Assembly (NCBI GenBank): GCA_030263805.2
Contig: CP136010.1
Coordinates: forward strand, 3,735,001-3,799,000
Direction: 5' to 3'
From: Pseudomonas sp. FeN3W
GTDB lineage: Bacteria > Pseudomonadota > Gammaproteobacteria > Pseudomonadales > Pseudomonadaceae
Length of the DNA: 64,000 nucleotides
Shown: positions 8,200 through 18,694 of the stretch, piece by piece
Layout of the letters: each line of letters starts with the position of its first letter
How positions within the stretch are numbered: the first letter of the stretch is position 1
Translations under genes and position numbers: made by a program
Notes under the pieces: generated by a model
What the model saw: the letters and a program-made list of their open reading frames with translations, nothing else
Databases searched by the model: none
What the model was told of the DNA's origin: nothing

Positions 8200-8930
8200 G
8201 CGCATGGGGCGATGACTGGCTCGTGCCGGAATGGCCTGCTCCGCCCGGTGTTCGCGCCTGTGTGACCACACGGCAGGACGGTGTCAGTCGTGCCCCGTTC
8301 GACAGCTTCAATCTGGGTGACCACGTCGGTGATGAGCCGTCGGCGGTGGCCTGGAATCGCCAGCACCTTCGGGATGTGCTCGGTTGCCAGCCAGTCTGGC
8401 TGGAGCAGGTGCATTCGAGTGTGGCTGTCCAGGCCGCTCCGGGAAGTCGCGCGACTGCCGATGCCAGCTGGAGCGAGACGCCGGGCCTGGCTTGTGCGGT
8501 GTTGACTGCGGACTGCCTGCCGGTACTTTTCTGTAATCGTGCTGCGACCCGCGTCGCCGCGGCCCATGCCGGCTGGCGTGGACTTGCCGGTGGCGTGCTC
8601 GAGGCGACGCTCGAAGCGCTGGCGGTGCCTGCCGATGAGCTGCTGGTGTGGTTGGGGCCGGCGATCGGGCCGGCGGCATTCGAAGTCGGTCCCGAAGTGC
8701 GCGAGGCATTTCTCGCGCAGCATTCGTCGGCTGCCTCGGCGTTTGTTGCAAGCCGCAACGCGGGGCGCTTCATGGCGGATCTCTACCGGCTGGCGCGTAT
8801 CCGCCTGGCTGCCGCGGGCGTCGGCGCGGTCTACGGTGGCGGTCTGTGCACCTTCAGCGATCCGCGCTTCTATTCCTATCGACGTGCCGCGCGCACCGGC
8901 CGCTTCGCCAGCCTGATCTGGCTCGAGTGA
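8196..8930 (+). CDS. pgeF: Peptidoglycan editing factor PgeF / YfiH family (multicopper polyphenol oxidase fold)
   Basis: A 244-residue protein starting at GTG 8196, overlapping the rluD stop by 4 bases. Conserved family signatures are VLTADCLPVLF and AAHAGWRGLAGG, which provide the Cys/His metal or catalytic site, plus GLCTFSDPRFYSYR near the end. Members of this DUF152 family have been described as laccase-like, as purine nucleoside phosphorylases, and as proteins that keep D-amino-acid errors out of peptidoglycan. The rluD-yfiH-clpB order is conserved in gammaproteobacteria. Confidence 0.9.
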   Translation: MSAWGDDWLVPEWPAPPGVRACVTTRQDGVSRAPFDSFNLGDHVGDEPSAVAWNRQHLRDVLGCQPVWLEQVHSSVAVQAAPGSRATADASWSETPGLACAVLTADCLPVLFCNRAATRVAAAHAGWRGLAGGVLEATLEALAVPADELLVWLGPAIGPAAFEVGPEVREAFLAQHSSAASAFVASRNAGRFMADLYRLARIRLAAAGVGAVYGGGLCTFSDPRFYSYRRAARTGRFASLIWLE

Positions 8931-9003
8931 CATTGGCGTGCTAGCGGTGCACAGCAGGCGCTGACTCTGTAGTCCCGGCATGACCTGCATCAATGTCAGC
9001 CAC

Positions 9004-9033
9004 CTTGAATCTCCAACAATCATCCTCATCTAT
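9004..9033 (+). promoter_or_regulatory. Sigma-32 (heat shock) promoter of clpB
   Basis: CTTGAA at 9004-9009 and CCTCATCTAT at 9024-9033 are separated by 14 bp, very close to the RpoH consensus (CTTGAAA, 13-14 bp, CCCATNT). It lies about 70 bp upstream of clpB, a known member of the heat-shock regulon. Confidence 0.85.
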
Positions 9034-9104
9034 GCTGCATCTCGCAGGTTTCGTATATGGCGCGGTTCATGGCGCCGGCCTGCTTCACATGAGGATGAAC
9101 ATCC

Positions 9105-11669
<2,565 letters not shown>

Positions 11670-11681
11670 GCGACGTGGTTT

Positions 11682-11709
11682 CCTGCGGGGATACGCCACG
11701 CCCCGCAGG
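11682..11709 (+). terminator. Hairpin downstream of clpB
   Basis: CCTGCGGGG (11682-11690) pairs with CCCCGCAGG (11701-11709) around a 10-nt loop, 12 bp after the clpB stop. No T tract follows, so this is a probable, not certain, terminator. Confidence 0.5.
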
Positions 11710-11785
11710 TAACCGCATGGGGGGGGCGATTTCGCGGGCTGCGCTGGGCGAGCGCAAAGTGTTGTCAGGAATCGCATTTTTGGGC

Positions 11786-11813
11786 TTGACAGGCGGGCCG
11801 GGAACCGTAAAAT
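11786..11813 (+). promoter_or_regulatory. Sigma-70 promoter of the tRNA operon
   Basis: A consensus -35 TTGACA (11786-11791) and -10 TAAAAT (11808-11813) are separated by 16 bp. They are followed by a GC-rich discriminator (GGCGCGCC), typical of stable-RNA promoters under stringent control. The first tRNA begins about 50 bp downstream. Confidence 0.85.
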
Positions 11814-11865
11814 GGCGCGCCTCTGAGGCGGTAACGTAACGCTGAAGAGCTGGAATTGAAGTTGT

Positions 11866-11941
11866 TCCGCGATAGCTCAGTCGGTAGAGCAAATGACTGT
11901 TAATCATTGGGTCCCAGGTTCGAGTCCTGGTCGCGGAGCCA
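11866..11941 (+). tRNA. tRNA-Asn (anticodon GTT)
   Basis: A 76-nt cloverleaf with acceptor TCCGCGA/TCGCGGA, anticodon stem AATGA/TCATT, loop CTGTTAA (anticodon GTT), TTCGAGT in the T loop and an encoded CCA end. It is the first of three co-transcribed tRNAs. Confidence 0.97.
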
Positions 11942-11950
11942 AATTCCAAT

Positions 11951-12027
11951 CGGGGTATAGCGCAGTCCGGTAGCGCGCCTGCTTTGGGAGCAGGATGTCG
12001 GGAGTTCGAATCCCCCTACCCCGACCA
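11951..12027 (+). tRNA. tRNA-Pro (anticodon TGG)
   Basis: A 77-nt tRNA with acceptor CGGGGTA/TACCCCG, anticodon stem CCTGC/GCAGG, loop TTTGGGA (anticodon TGG), the unpaired first base pair typical of tRNA-Pro, and an encoded CCA. It lies 9 bp after the tRNA-Asn. Confidence 0.97.
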
Positions 12028-12032
12028 TTTTT

Positions 12033-12108
12033 GGGTCGTTAGCTCAGTTGGTAGAGCAGTTGGCTTTTAACCAATTGGTCGTAGGTTCGAATCCTACACG
12101 ACCCACCA
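12033..12108 (+). tRNA. tRNA-Lys (anticodon TTT)
   Basis: A 76-nt tRNA with acceptor GGGTCGT/ACGACCC, anticodon loop CTTTTAA (anticodon TTT), GGTTCGAATCC T arm and an encoded CCA. It lies 5 bp after the tRNA-Pro, and a terminator follows within 25 bp. Confidence 0.97.
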
Positions 12109-12130
12109 TACGAGCTTCTCAGGAAGCATG

Positions 12131-12166
12131 AAAGCTGGATGTCCTCACGGGCATCCAGCTTTTTAT
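12131..12166 (+). terminator. Rho-independent terminator of the tRNA operon
   Basis: AAGCTGGATG pairs with CATCCAGCTT around a 10-nt loop and is followed by a T run (TTTATT). Its position right after the last tRNA makes the assignment clear. Confidence 0.9.
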
Positions 12167-12224
12167 TGCCTGCGGTTTCTTGCCGGCATATTCAAGGCGC
12201 ACCCAAGGGTGCGCCTTTCCTGCA

Positions 12225-13520
12225 TCAGTGAAGCTTCAGCCGTGGTTCCGTCGTGCGGCTGAGCTTGTCGCCCAGCATCATCAGTAGCGTGCGCGGGATG
12301 CCGTACAGCGCGATCTGGTGCATGCGATAGAGCGAGATATAGAACATCCGGGCCAGCCAGCCTTCGAGCATGACGTTGCCGGTCAGATTGCCCATCAGGT
12401 TGCCGACTGCCGAGAAGCTCGACAGCGAAATCAGTGAGCCGTAGTCCTTGTAGCGGTAGGTCGGCAGCGTCTTGCCTTCCAGTCGGTTGCGGATCGAGTG
12501 GGCCAGCATCGAGGCCTGCTGGTGGGCTGCCTGCGCGCGGGGTGGGACATTGCGGTCGCTGCCCGGCTGTGGGCAGGCGGCGCAGTCGCCAAAGGCGAAG
12601 ATGTTCTCGTCGCGCGTGCTCTTCAGCGTCGGGTGAACGACCAGCTGGTTGATGCGGTTGGTTTCCAGACCGTCCAGTTCGTGAAGGAAGGCGGGCGCCT
12701 TGATCCCGGCAGCCCAGACCTTGAGGCTGGCCTGGATGAACTCGCCCTGCTTGGTGTGCAGGCCTTCGGCGGTGACTTCGCTTACGGCGGCGTCTGTGAG
12801 CACCGTGACGCCCAGGTCCAGCAGGGTCTGGTGCACCGGTTGGCTGATGCGTTCGGGTAGCGCGGGCAGCACCTTCGGGCCGGCCTCGATGAGGGTGATG
12901 TTCACATCTTCCGGCTTGATGCCGTCGAGCCCGTAGGCGGCCAGCTCCTTGGCGGCGTGCAGCAGCTCTGCGGCCAGTTCGACGCCTGTGGCGCCCGCGC
13001 CGACGATGGCCATGTTGATGTCGCTCGAGGCGCCTTCGCCTGCATGCGCCTTCATATAATGGCTTAGCAGCTGCCGGTGGAAGCGCTCGGCCTGCTCGCG
13101 GGTGTCGAGGAAGATGCAGTGCTCGGCAGCACCCTGTGTGCCGAAATCGTTGGTCGTACTGCCGACCGCGATCACCAGCGTGTCGTAGTTCAGTGCGCGA
13201 GACGGGACCAGTTCCACGCCAAATTCGTCGCGCGTCGCTTCCAGTCGAATGCATTTGCTCGCGCGGTCCAGGCCTGCCATGCGACCCATCTGGAACTCGA
13301 AATGGTTCCATTTGGCTTGAGCGACGTAGTTGAGCTCGTCAGCGGACGAGTTCAAGGAGCCGGCGGCGACTTCATGTAGTAGCGGCTTCCAGATGTGTGT
13401 GAGGTTGGCGTCGACCAGGGTGATGCGGGCTTTGCCGCGCTTGCCCAGGGTTCTACCCAGGCGGGTAGCAAGCTCCAGGCCGCCGGCGCCGCCGCCGACG
13501 ATTACGACTCGATGTGACAT
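12225..13520 (-). CDS. ndh: Type II NADH dehydrogenase (NDH-2)
   Basis: A 431-residue flavoprotein that oxidises NADH and reduces ubiquinone at the inner membrane without proton pumping. The N-terminal dinucleotide fold VVIVGGGAGGLELA binds FAD, and a second one near residues 170-185 (MAIVGAGATGVELAAELL) binds NADH. The C-terminal part has FAFGDCAACP, the conserved FAD-contact region, and an amphipathic tail for membrane attachment. Length and motifs fit P. aeruginosa Ndh. It ends just after the tRNA cluster, pointing toward it. Confidence 0.93.
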   Translation of the reverse strand: MSHRVVIVGGGAGGLELATRLGRTLGKRGKARITLVDANLTHIWKPLLHEVAAGSLNSSADELNYVAQAKWNHFEFQMGRMAGLDRASKCIRLEATRDEFGVELVPSRALNYDTLVIAVGSTTNDFGTQGAAEHCIFLDTREQAERFHRQLLSHYMKAHAGEGASSDINMAIVGAGATGVELAAELLHAAKELAAYGLDGIKPEDVNITLIEAGPKVLPALPERISQPVHQTLLDLGVTVLTDAAVSEVTAEGLHTKQGEFIQASLKVWAAGIKAPAFLHELDGLETNRINQLVVHPTLKSTRDENIFAFGDCAACPQPGSDRNVPPRAQAAHQQASMLAHSIRNRLEGKTLPTYRYKDYGSLISLSSFSAVGNLMGNLTGNVMLEGWLARMFYISLYRMHQIALYGIPRTLLMMLGDKLSRTTEPRLKLH

Positions 13521-13572
13521 GGGAGTGACTCATAGCTGCAAGGGAAACGGCGGGGCGCCTGGCGAGCGGAGC

Positions 13573-13746
13573 TCAAAGCACAAGGCGGCTCAAGAGGCGG
13601 CTCAATAACCCGAGCCCGATCACCACGACCAGTACCACAAGCAGAAGAAGCCAGGGGCGAAACGGCTGGCGCTCGACCTGGTGTTGCGGGGCGCGGAGGT
13701 ATTCGTCGACGCGCTGCTGGTCTTCGGGCTTCAGGCGGCTGGGCAT
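13573..13746 (-). CDS. DUF3094 small membrane protein
   Basis: A 57-residue protein starting MPSRLKPEDQQRVDEYLRAP. A charged cytoplasmic N-terminus is followed by one strongly hydrophobic helix (about 31-47, PWLLLLVVLVVVIGLGL) and a short basic tail. It matches the DUF3094 family of pseudomonads in length and pattern; function unknown. It lies 52 bp upstream of ndh on the same strand and may be co-transcribed with it. Confidence 0.85.
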   Translation of the reverse strand: MPSRLKPEDQQRVDEYLRAPQHQVERQPFRPWLLLLVVLVVVIGLGLLSRLLSRLVL

Positions 13747-13867
13747 GGGCACCTCGAATGGAATGCAGGCATTCTAGCTGTGCAGGGTCAAAAGCCAAGC
13801 GCGAAGTGCGGCGCTTTGCCGCGCGGAGGGTTGGCGGGCATGCCGGGTGGCATGCCCGTGGGGTCGG

Positions 13868-16123
13868 TCAGGTATTCTTCAGCTTGCGCAGGTTGCCGAT
13901 GACCGACTCCAGTGCGCGGTCGAACAGTAGGGTGTCGTTGAGCAGTCGAATGGCACCGCGCTGGAATTCGGTCGCCAGGCCCATGCGGGTTTTTTCCAAG
14001 ACTTTCATGCCGGTGCGATTAACGAAGATGTACTTGCCGGTAGGCTTGATCACCGCCGCCAGCTTGCAGCGCAGCTTGTGTTCTTCGTCTTCCTGGAACT
14101 CCACCCAGCTACCGACGCGCAGATTATCGACCTGAACAAGGGCGACATCGTTATCCGGCAGGCTGATCTCTGGCTCCTGGTTGCGGCTCTCGCCAGGCGC
14201 CAGCAGAACGATCTCGTCGACCACCTCGACCATTGGCGGTGTGGCTGCTGTCGGGATGTCTGCTGATTCCGCCGGGTTGCCGTCGTCCGCTGGTGCCTCG
14301 TTCGGAGCACTCTGCGGTTGCTGGAAGCGTTGCAGAGTCTGAACATGGAGCGCTTCGAGCTGGGTAAAGAAGTCGCCGGTGGAGAAGGGGTCGAAGGCGG
14401 CGCTGACCAAGCCATCGCGCAATGCTTTGAGCAGGCTCGGGACCAGCTCCAGCAGGCGGGCGCGCGATTCTTCATCTTCGTGAGGCGTAACGCTCCACAC
14501 CAGATCGTCCATGGTGTCCAGGGCGGCCTGCCACTCTTCGGACTGGGTGCCATGTTTCAAGCAGGTAAGCAGCAGAACCTTGCTCCAGGCCTCCTGCAGC
14601 AGCCGTACCACGACTTCCGGTAGCGTCTTGCCGAGCAGGCGCTGATTCAGTGCGTGTTCGACTTCCTGGCGGGCGATCTCGGCCTTAGCACGCCCCTCCT
14701 CGGCATCACGGGTGCGCTGCTCGAGCAGTTCGCTGCGGCGGCGCTCGTCGCCGATGAAGGCAAGGAAGTCCGCCAGCAGCTCGGAGAAAATCGCCGGATC
14801 ATCGACGAAGTCGTTGAGCAGTCGGGCGACGATCTGTTCGATCTTCTGGTAGAGGCTGTCCCGCTGCGCTTCGTCCTGATCACCCCAGCCCATGGCCGCA
14901 GAGGCGATCTCGTTGAGCAGGCGGCGTGCCGGGTGGCTGCCGCGGCTGAAGAAGGTCTTGTCCAGCACCGCGACCTTGAGCAGCGGGATCTGCAGGCGCC
15001 CGATAAGCGCCTTCAGCGAGTCGGGCAGGGTGCGGTCATCGAGTATGAACTCGAACAGCATGGAGACAAGGTTGATCACGTCGTCGTCTATCTCGCCGAC
15101 CACGCGCGATTTGCCGGTCTTGGCGCTGACTCGGTTCAGCAGGCCAGCCAGCTGTTCCTGAAGATCGAATTCGTCGACGGTCTGTGGTGCGCGTGCCTGC
15201 ATGTGCGACAGCAGGCGGAGCAGGTCGCCGCTGGAGATCGGGATCGCGTCGCTGGGGACATTGCGCGCCGGCAGCATGCTGCTGCCACGGAGTTCGGAAA
15301 GCAGGCTGTGCAGTGCGCTGAATGCGGCTTCCTGCAGCCCCTCGTCGGCATGTGTGGCCTGACCAAGTGGCGCTGATGATGCATGGCTTCCGGCTGGCTC
15401 GCCGGGACGCTGCTGGCGGCGGGGCGGGGCGGAGTGCAGCTCTGGCAGGATGCCGGCCGCGACCAGGGTCTGGTTGGCTTCGGCATAGAGTTGGTCGATA
15501 TCCCCAAGCACGTACTTTTCGAAGAGCTTGAAGATGATCAGCTTGACCTTGATCTCTACCCCAAGGCTGCTGCTGGCCTCGATGAAATAGTCGCAGAGTG
15601 CGTGTGGGCCGAGCGGGTTGCTCTTGTCATCGAGCTTCTTGCTGATCAGCGCATTGAAACGGGTGGTCAGGTGCCCCAGCGGCTGAGCCGCACGACTCAT
15701 GACCTTCGCGACCATGGTGTCGACGGCTACGGACTCTTCCAGCTCATCGTTCTGCACAAGCGAAAGGCTGTCGAACGATACGTTGTCCAAGGCAGGGGGC
15801 TTGCCGATTTCATACTGATTGAGCTTGGCGAATGCCTCGAACAGTTGCTGTAGGAAGCCACGCTCGATGTTGCGGCGCTTCATGCGCAGATCGCGCATGG
15901 CCTCGAAAAAAGCGTTCTGTTCGACGTTGCTGGTGGCGCGGTCGGCGATCTCGAAGAGCGAGTCGTCGGCGTTGTCGAACAGCGACTGCAAGGCCTGACG
16001 CAGCTGTTGGGCGGCCTTGTCGCGGACGCTGATGAGCGCCACAGGCAGGCGGCCTGCTGGTGAAGAAGGCTTGTGCTCAGGGGCTGCCTTGTTCAGGTGC
16101 ACCACTTTCGCATCGGTTCGCAT
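13868..16123 (-). CDS. DUF1631 family protein, PilZ-like C-terminus
   Basis: A 751-residue cytoplasmic protein, almost entirely helical, with no membrane segment. The N-terminal two thirds match DUF1631 (older annotations call such proteins thymidine phosphorylase without support). The last 110 residues are a beta-rich domain (DNLRVGSWVEFQEDEE, then KYIFVNRTGMKVLEK) that resembles a PilZ-type module, which would suggest cyclic di-GMP or pilus-related signalling. I do not see the full RxxxR...DxSxxG PilZ signature, so nucleotide binding is doubtful. The ATG at 16123 has an AGGAGAG ribosome binding site. In P. aeruginosa its homologue also neighbours nadC, divergently. Confidence 0.85.
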   Translation of the reverse strand: MRTDAKVVHLNKAAPEHKPSSPAGRLPVALISVRDKAAQQLRQALQSLFDNADDSLFEIADRATSNVEQNAFFEAMRDLRMKRRNIERGFLQQLFEAFAKLNQYEIGKPPALDNVSFDSLSLVQNDELEESVAVDTMVAKVMSRAAQPLGHLTTRFNALISKKLDDKSNPLGPHALCDYFIEASSSLGVEIKVKLIIFKLFEKYVLGDIDQLYAEANQTLVAAGILPELHSAPPRRQQRPGEPAGSHASSAPLGQATHADEGLQEAAFSALHSLLSELRGSSMLPARNVPSDAIPISSGDLLRLLSHMQARAPQTVDEFDLQEQLAGLLNRVSAKTGKSRVVGEIDDDVINLVSMLFEFILDDRTLPDSLKALIGRLQIPLLKVAVLDKTFFSRGSHPARRLLNEIASAAMGWGDQDEAQRDSLYQKIEQIVARLLNDFVDDPAIFSELLADFLAFIGDERRRSELLEQRTRDAEEGRAKAEIARQEVEHALNQRLLGKTLPEVVVRLLQEAWSKVLLLTCLKHGTQSEEWQAALDTMDDLVWSVTPHEDEESRARLLELVPSLLKALRDGLVSAAFDPFSTGDFFTQLEALHVQTLQRFQQPQSAPNEAPADDGNPAESADIPTAATPPMVEVVDEIVLLAPGESRNQEPEISLPDNDVALVQVDNLRVGSWVEFQEDEEHKLRCKLAAVIKPTGKYIFVNRTGMKVLEKTRMGLATEFQRGAIRLLNDTLLFDRALESVIGNLRKLKNT

Positions 16124-16548
16124 CGAGACTCTCCTGCGGTCGCCTGCTTAAGGGCGGTCACAACGCCAGGTTCAACAGCGTCTTATAAGGGTAACCAAAT
16201 CGGCAGGGCAGGGCGGAAGGTTCCGGGCGAGCCCGCAATCTAGTGCGGGTTTCTTCTGTCGAACCGGATCCAGCGCAGCATAGCCGAGCGGTCTGATTTT
16301 ACAACGACACCTCGTCAGCAAGGTGTCGCCATTTGGGTGGCGTCAATATTCTTGAAGGGCATTATAAGCATCGGATTGCGACGCCAAGGCCGGTTTTTTG
16401 TTGGACATGACTTGGCTCACAGATACTCGCAAGTTTTCCGCCAGGTGGTAAAAAAAGCCTCTTGAACGCCCGTCAGGGGTTGCGCAGGTTGGCGCTGCGT
16501 TAGCGAGCACTGAGCCTTTATACTCCGCGCAATCCTCAGGAGTCAGCC
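16124..16548. other. 425-bp divergent intergenic region between the DUF1631 gene and nadC
   Basis: No open frame here looks coding. Reading left, a TATAAT box (complement of 16361-16366), with a TTGGCG-like -35 about 15 bp further upstream (complement of 16382-16387), could drive the DUF1631 gene. That would leave a leader of roughly 230 nt containing a perfect 8-bp hairpin (16305-16312 with 16321-16328). Reading right, TATACT at 16519-16524, 25 bp before nadC, is a likely -10 box with a poor -35. The stretch is clearly lower in GC than its neighbours. Confidence 0.55.
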
Positions 16549-17397
16549 ATGCCGAATCTTACACTTGCCGATCTATCTGCAGAAATCGATGCCAACGTTC
16601 GACGCGCTCTTGCCGAGGACGTCGGCAGTGGCGACATCACCGCGCAATTGATTCCAGCCGAGCGGCTGGCGCATGCGTCGGTCATTACCCGCGAGGCGGC
16701 AGTGATCAGTGGTACGGCATGGGTCGACGCCGTGTTCCGCCAGGTCGACCCACGTGTTGCGGTTCACTGGCAGGTTGCCGATGGTGATCGAATTGGCGCC
16801 GATCGAGTGCTGTTCCATCTCGAGGGTCCGGCGCGGGCGCTGCTCACCGGCGAGCGCAGTGCGCTGAATTTCCTGCAACTGCTGTCGGGCGTGGCGACTC
16901 GCTGTCGTCACTACGCGGACATGGTCGAGGGGACCGGCGTGCGGTTGCTCGATACACGCAAAACGATCCCCGGACTGCGCCTGGCGCAGAAATATGCGGT
17001 CACCTGCGGCGGCTGCCACAACCACCGAATCGGTTTGTACGATGCCTTCCTGATCAAGGAAAACCACATCGCCGCTTGCGGTGGCATCGCCGAGGCGGTA
17101 GCTGCTGCGCATCGCATCGCGCCGGGCAAGCCGGTGGAGATCGAGGTGGAGAGTCTGGATGAGCTCGAGCAGGCGCTAGGAGCCGGCGCCGATATCGTCA
17201 TGCTGGACGAACTCAGTCTGGATGACATGCGCACCGCGGTGGCCGTCAATGGCGGGCGCGCCAAGCTCGAGGCGTCGGGTGGCATCAGCGACGAGACGCT
17301 GCGCAGCGTCGCGGAAACGGGGGTGGACTATATCTCCATCGGCTCGCTGACCAAGCATGTGCGGGCGGTGGATCTGTCGATGCGCTTGCGGCAGTAA
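16549..17397 (+). CDS. nadC: Nicotinate-nucleotide pyrophosphorylase (quinolinate phosphoribosyltransferase)
   Basis: A 282-residue enzyme that converts quinolinate and PRPP to nicotinate mononucleotide in de novo NAD synthesis. Signatures seen: SGDITAQLIP, the DTRKTIPGLRLAQKYAV substrate-binding stretch, GGCHNHRIGLYDAFLIKENH, EIEVESLDE, and the phosphate-binding EASGGI near the end. The length is typical. A CAGGAG ribosome binding site precedes the ATG. It is divergent from DUF1631 and followed by a hairpin terminator. Confidence 0.97.
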   Translation: MPNLTLADLSAEIDANVRRALAEDVGSGDITAQLIPAERLAHASVITREAAVISGTAWVDAVFRQVDPRVAVHWQVADGDRIGADRVLFHLEGPARALLTGERSALNFLQLLSGVATRCRHYADMVEGTGVRLLDTRKTIPGLRLAQKYAVTCGGCHNHRIGLYDAFLIKENHIAACGGIAEAVAAAHRIAPGKPVEIEVESLDELEQALGAGADIVMLDELSLDDMRTAVAVNGGRAKLEASGGISDETLRSVAETGVDYISIGSLTKHVRAVDLSMRLRQ

Positions 17398-17417
17398 GGG
17401 CGGGGGAGGTTGCGGGG

Positions 17418-17440
17418 CCTGGCGCAGCGGCTGCGCCAGG
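17418..17440. terminator. Bidirectional hairpin between nadC and the zapG-like gene
   Basis: CCTGGCGCAG (17418-17427) pairs perfectly with CTGCGCCAGG (17431-17440) around a 3-nt loop, in the short gap between two convergent genes. There is no clear T tract on either side. Confidence 0.6.
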
Positions 17441-17448
17441 CGGATCGG

Positions 17449-17880
17449 TCAGTGGCGGCTTTTCAGACCGAAATTCTCGTGCAGGGTGCCGGGGGTGTCG
17501 TCGCCCTTGGGCGCATAGTCCTTTGGCGGCTCGGTGAAGGCTGGCGACGAAAGACGCTCACGAGTGCCGTGGTTCTCTTCGCTGTGCAGGGCGGCCATCA
17601 GGCGTTGACGAGTCTGTTCGTCGAGTGCGAGGCGGCTGGCGCCGTCAGACAGGTGATCCTGGATGTCCTGATAGTTGTTGGTCAGTTTGCGCAGCAGGCT
17701 GGCGGTGGTGTTGAAGTGGGTGACCACCTCACTCTGATAGGTGTCGAAACGCTCTTGCAGGTCATCGACCTGACGCTGTGTGCGGTTTGGTGCGCTGCTG
17801 CGAGCCACCAGATAACCGATGGCGATGCCGGCGATCAGGCCGACGATCGGGAGCAACCAGGTCGCGAGGGTCTGTTCCAC
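17449..17880 (-). CDS. zapG: YhcB/ZapG family (DUF1043) cell-envelope protein
   Basis: A 143-residue protein with one N-terminal transmembrane helix (about 7-25, TWLLPIVGLIAGIAIGYLVA), then a coiled coil (about 33-75) and a disordered C-terminal tail with Pro/Gly/Asp. This is the YhcB (DUF1043) layout; E. coli YhcB/ZapG links cell division with envelope synthesis. It is divergent from the hydrolase-trpS-zapE genes, an order I recall from P. aeruginosa. The symbol is by family only. Confidence 0.85.
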   Translation of the reverse strand: MEQTLATWLLPIVGLIAGIAIGYLVARSSAPNRTQRQVDDLQERFDTYQSEVVTHFNTTASLLRKLTNNYQDIQDHLSDGASRLALDEQTRQRLMAALHSEENHGTRERLSSPAFTEPPKDYAPKGDDTPGTLHENFGLKSRH

Positions 17881-18018
17881 GAGTCCTTCCTCTATATAAA
17901 CGGCTGTGCTTACGTTAACGTCTCGTACCTGCTCTGTATACCGCGGCGCGAGGCGACGGTCAGCGGCAGCTAGTTAGCAAGACGAGTCGACTCGTCCCAA
18001 GGTCACGGAGTTCCTGCT

Positions 18019-18645
18019 TTGTTGAAACGCGAAACCCCCCTCTCCCTCGATGGCCCCTGCGGGGCGCTGGAAGCGCTGTACTTCGATCAAACTCAGCCGG
18101 CGGGGTTGGCGCTGATCTGCCACCCGAACCCGGTCAAGGGCGGCACCATGTTGAACAAGGTGGTCTCGACCCTGCAGCGCACGGCGCGCGATGCCGGCTA
18201 CAGCACGCTGCGCTTCAACTACCGCGGCGTTGGTGGCAGTGCCGGCGCGCATGACATGGTCGAGGGCGAAGTGGATGACGCCGAGGCTGCGTTGCGCTGG
18301 CTGCGCGAGCAGAACCCGGCGCTGCCGCTGACGCTGCTGGGCTTCTCCTTCGGTGGTTTCGTCGCCGGCAATCTGGCCGGGCGGTTGAGCGCCGAGGGCG
18401 TGACGGTGCAGCGGCTGATGATGGTGGCGCCGGCGGTGTCGCGCCTTGCCGGGTTGTCGCTGGCTGACGATTGTCAGCTGACGATCATTCAGCCGGAGCA
18501 GGACGAGGTCATCGATGCCGAGTCCGTGTACAGCTTTTCCGCACAGCTGCAGCACCCCCATGAGCTGCTGAAAGTGGCAGAATGCGGCCACTTTTTTCAC
18601 GGCAAGCTGGTGGAGCTGAAGGAACTGGTCGCCCCGCGGCTTTGA
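18019..18645 (+). CDS. Alpha/beta hydrolase (COG2945 type)
   Basis: A 208-residue protein starting at TTG 18019, with CGGAG eight bases upstream; no ATG lies near the domain start. The nucleophile elbow GFSFGG (serine in LLGFSFGGFVAG), an oxyanion-type HPNPVKGGTMLNKVV segment, a late aspartate (EQDEVID) and a late histidine (CGHFFHG) make a complete catalytic triad. The substrate is unknown. It lies 49 bp upstream of trpS on the same strand. Confidence 0.88.
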   Translation: MLKRETPLSLDGPCGALEALYFDQTQPAGLALICHPNPVKGGTMLNKVVSTLQRTARDAGYSTLRFNYRGVGGSAGAHDMVEGEVDDAEAALRWLREQNPALPLTLLGFSFGGFVAGNLAGRLSAEGVTVQRLMMVAPAVSRLAGLSLADDCQLTIIQPEQDEVIDAESVYSFSAQLQHPHELLKVAECGHFFHGKLVELKELVAPRL

Positions 18646-18694
18646 TGCCCGAGCCTGTTCCTCTTTGCCGCGCACAACGATCGAGAATGACTGC

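Noticed and set aside
11866..12108. Integration site of a genomic island at the tRNA genes
   Set aside because: No integrase next to them and no direct repeat of a tRNA 3' end seen in the window; the flanks are core genes.
13868..16123. Thymidine phosphorylase (old label for this family)
   Set aside because: No phosphorylase motifs; sequence is DUF1631.
16305..16328. Riboswitch upstream of the DUF1631 gene
   Set aside because: Only a simple hairpin is visible; no known riboswitch core fits.
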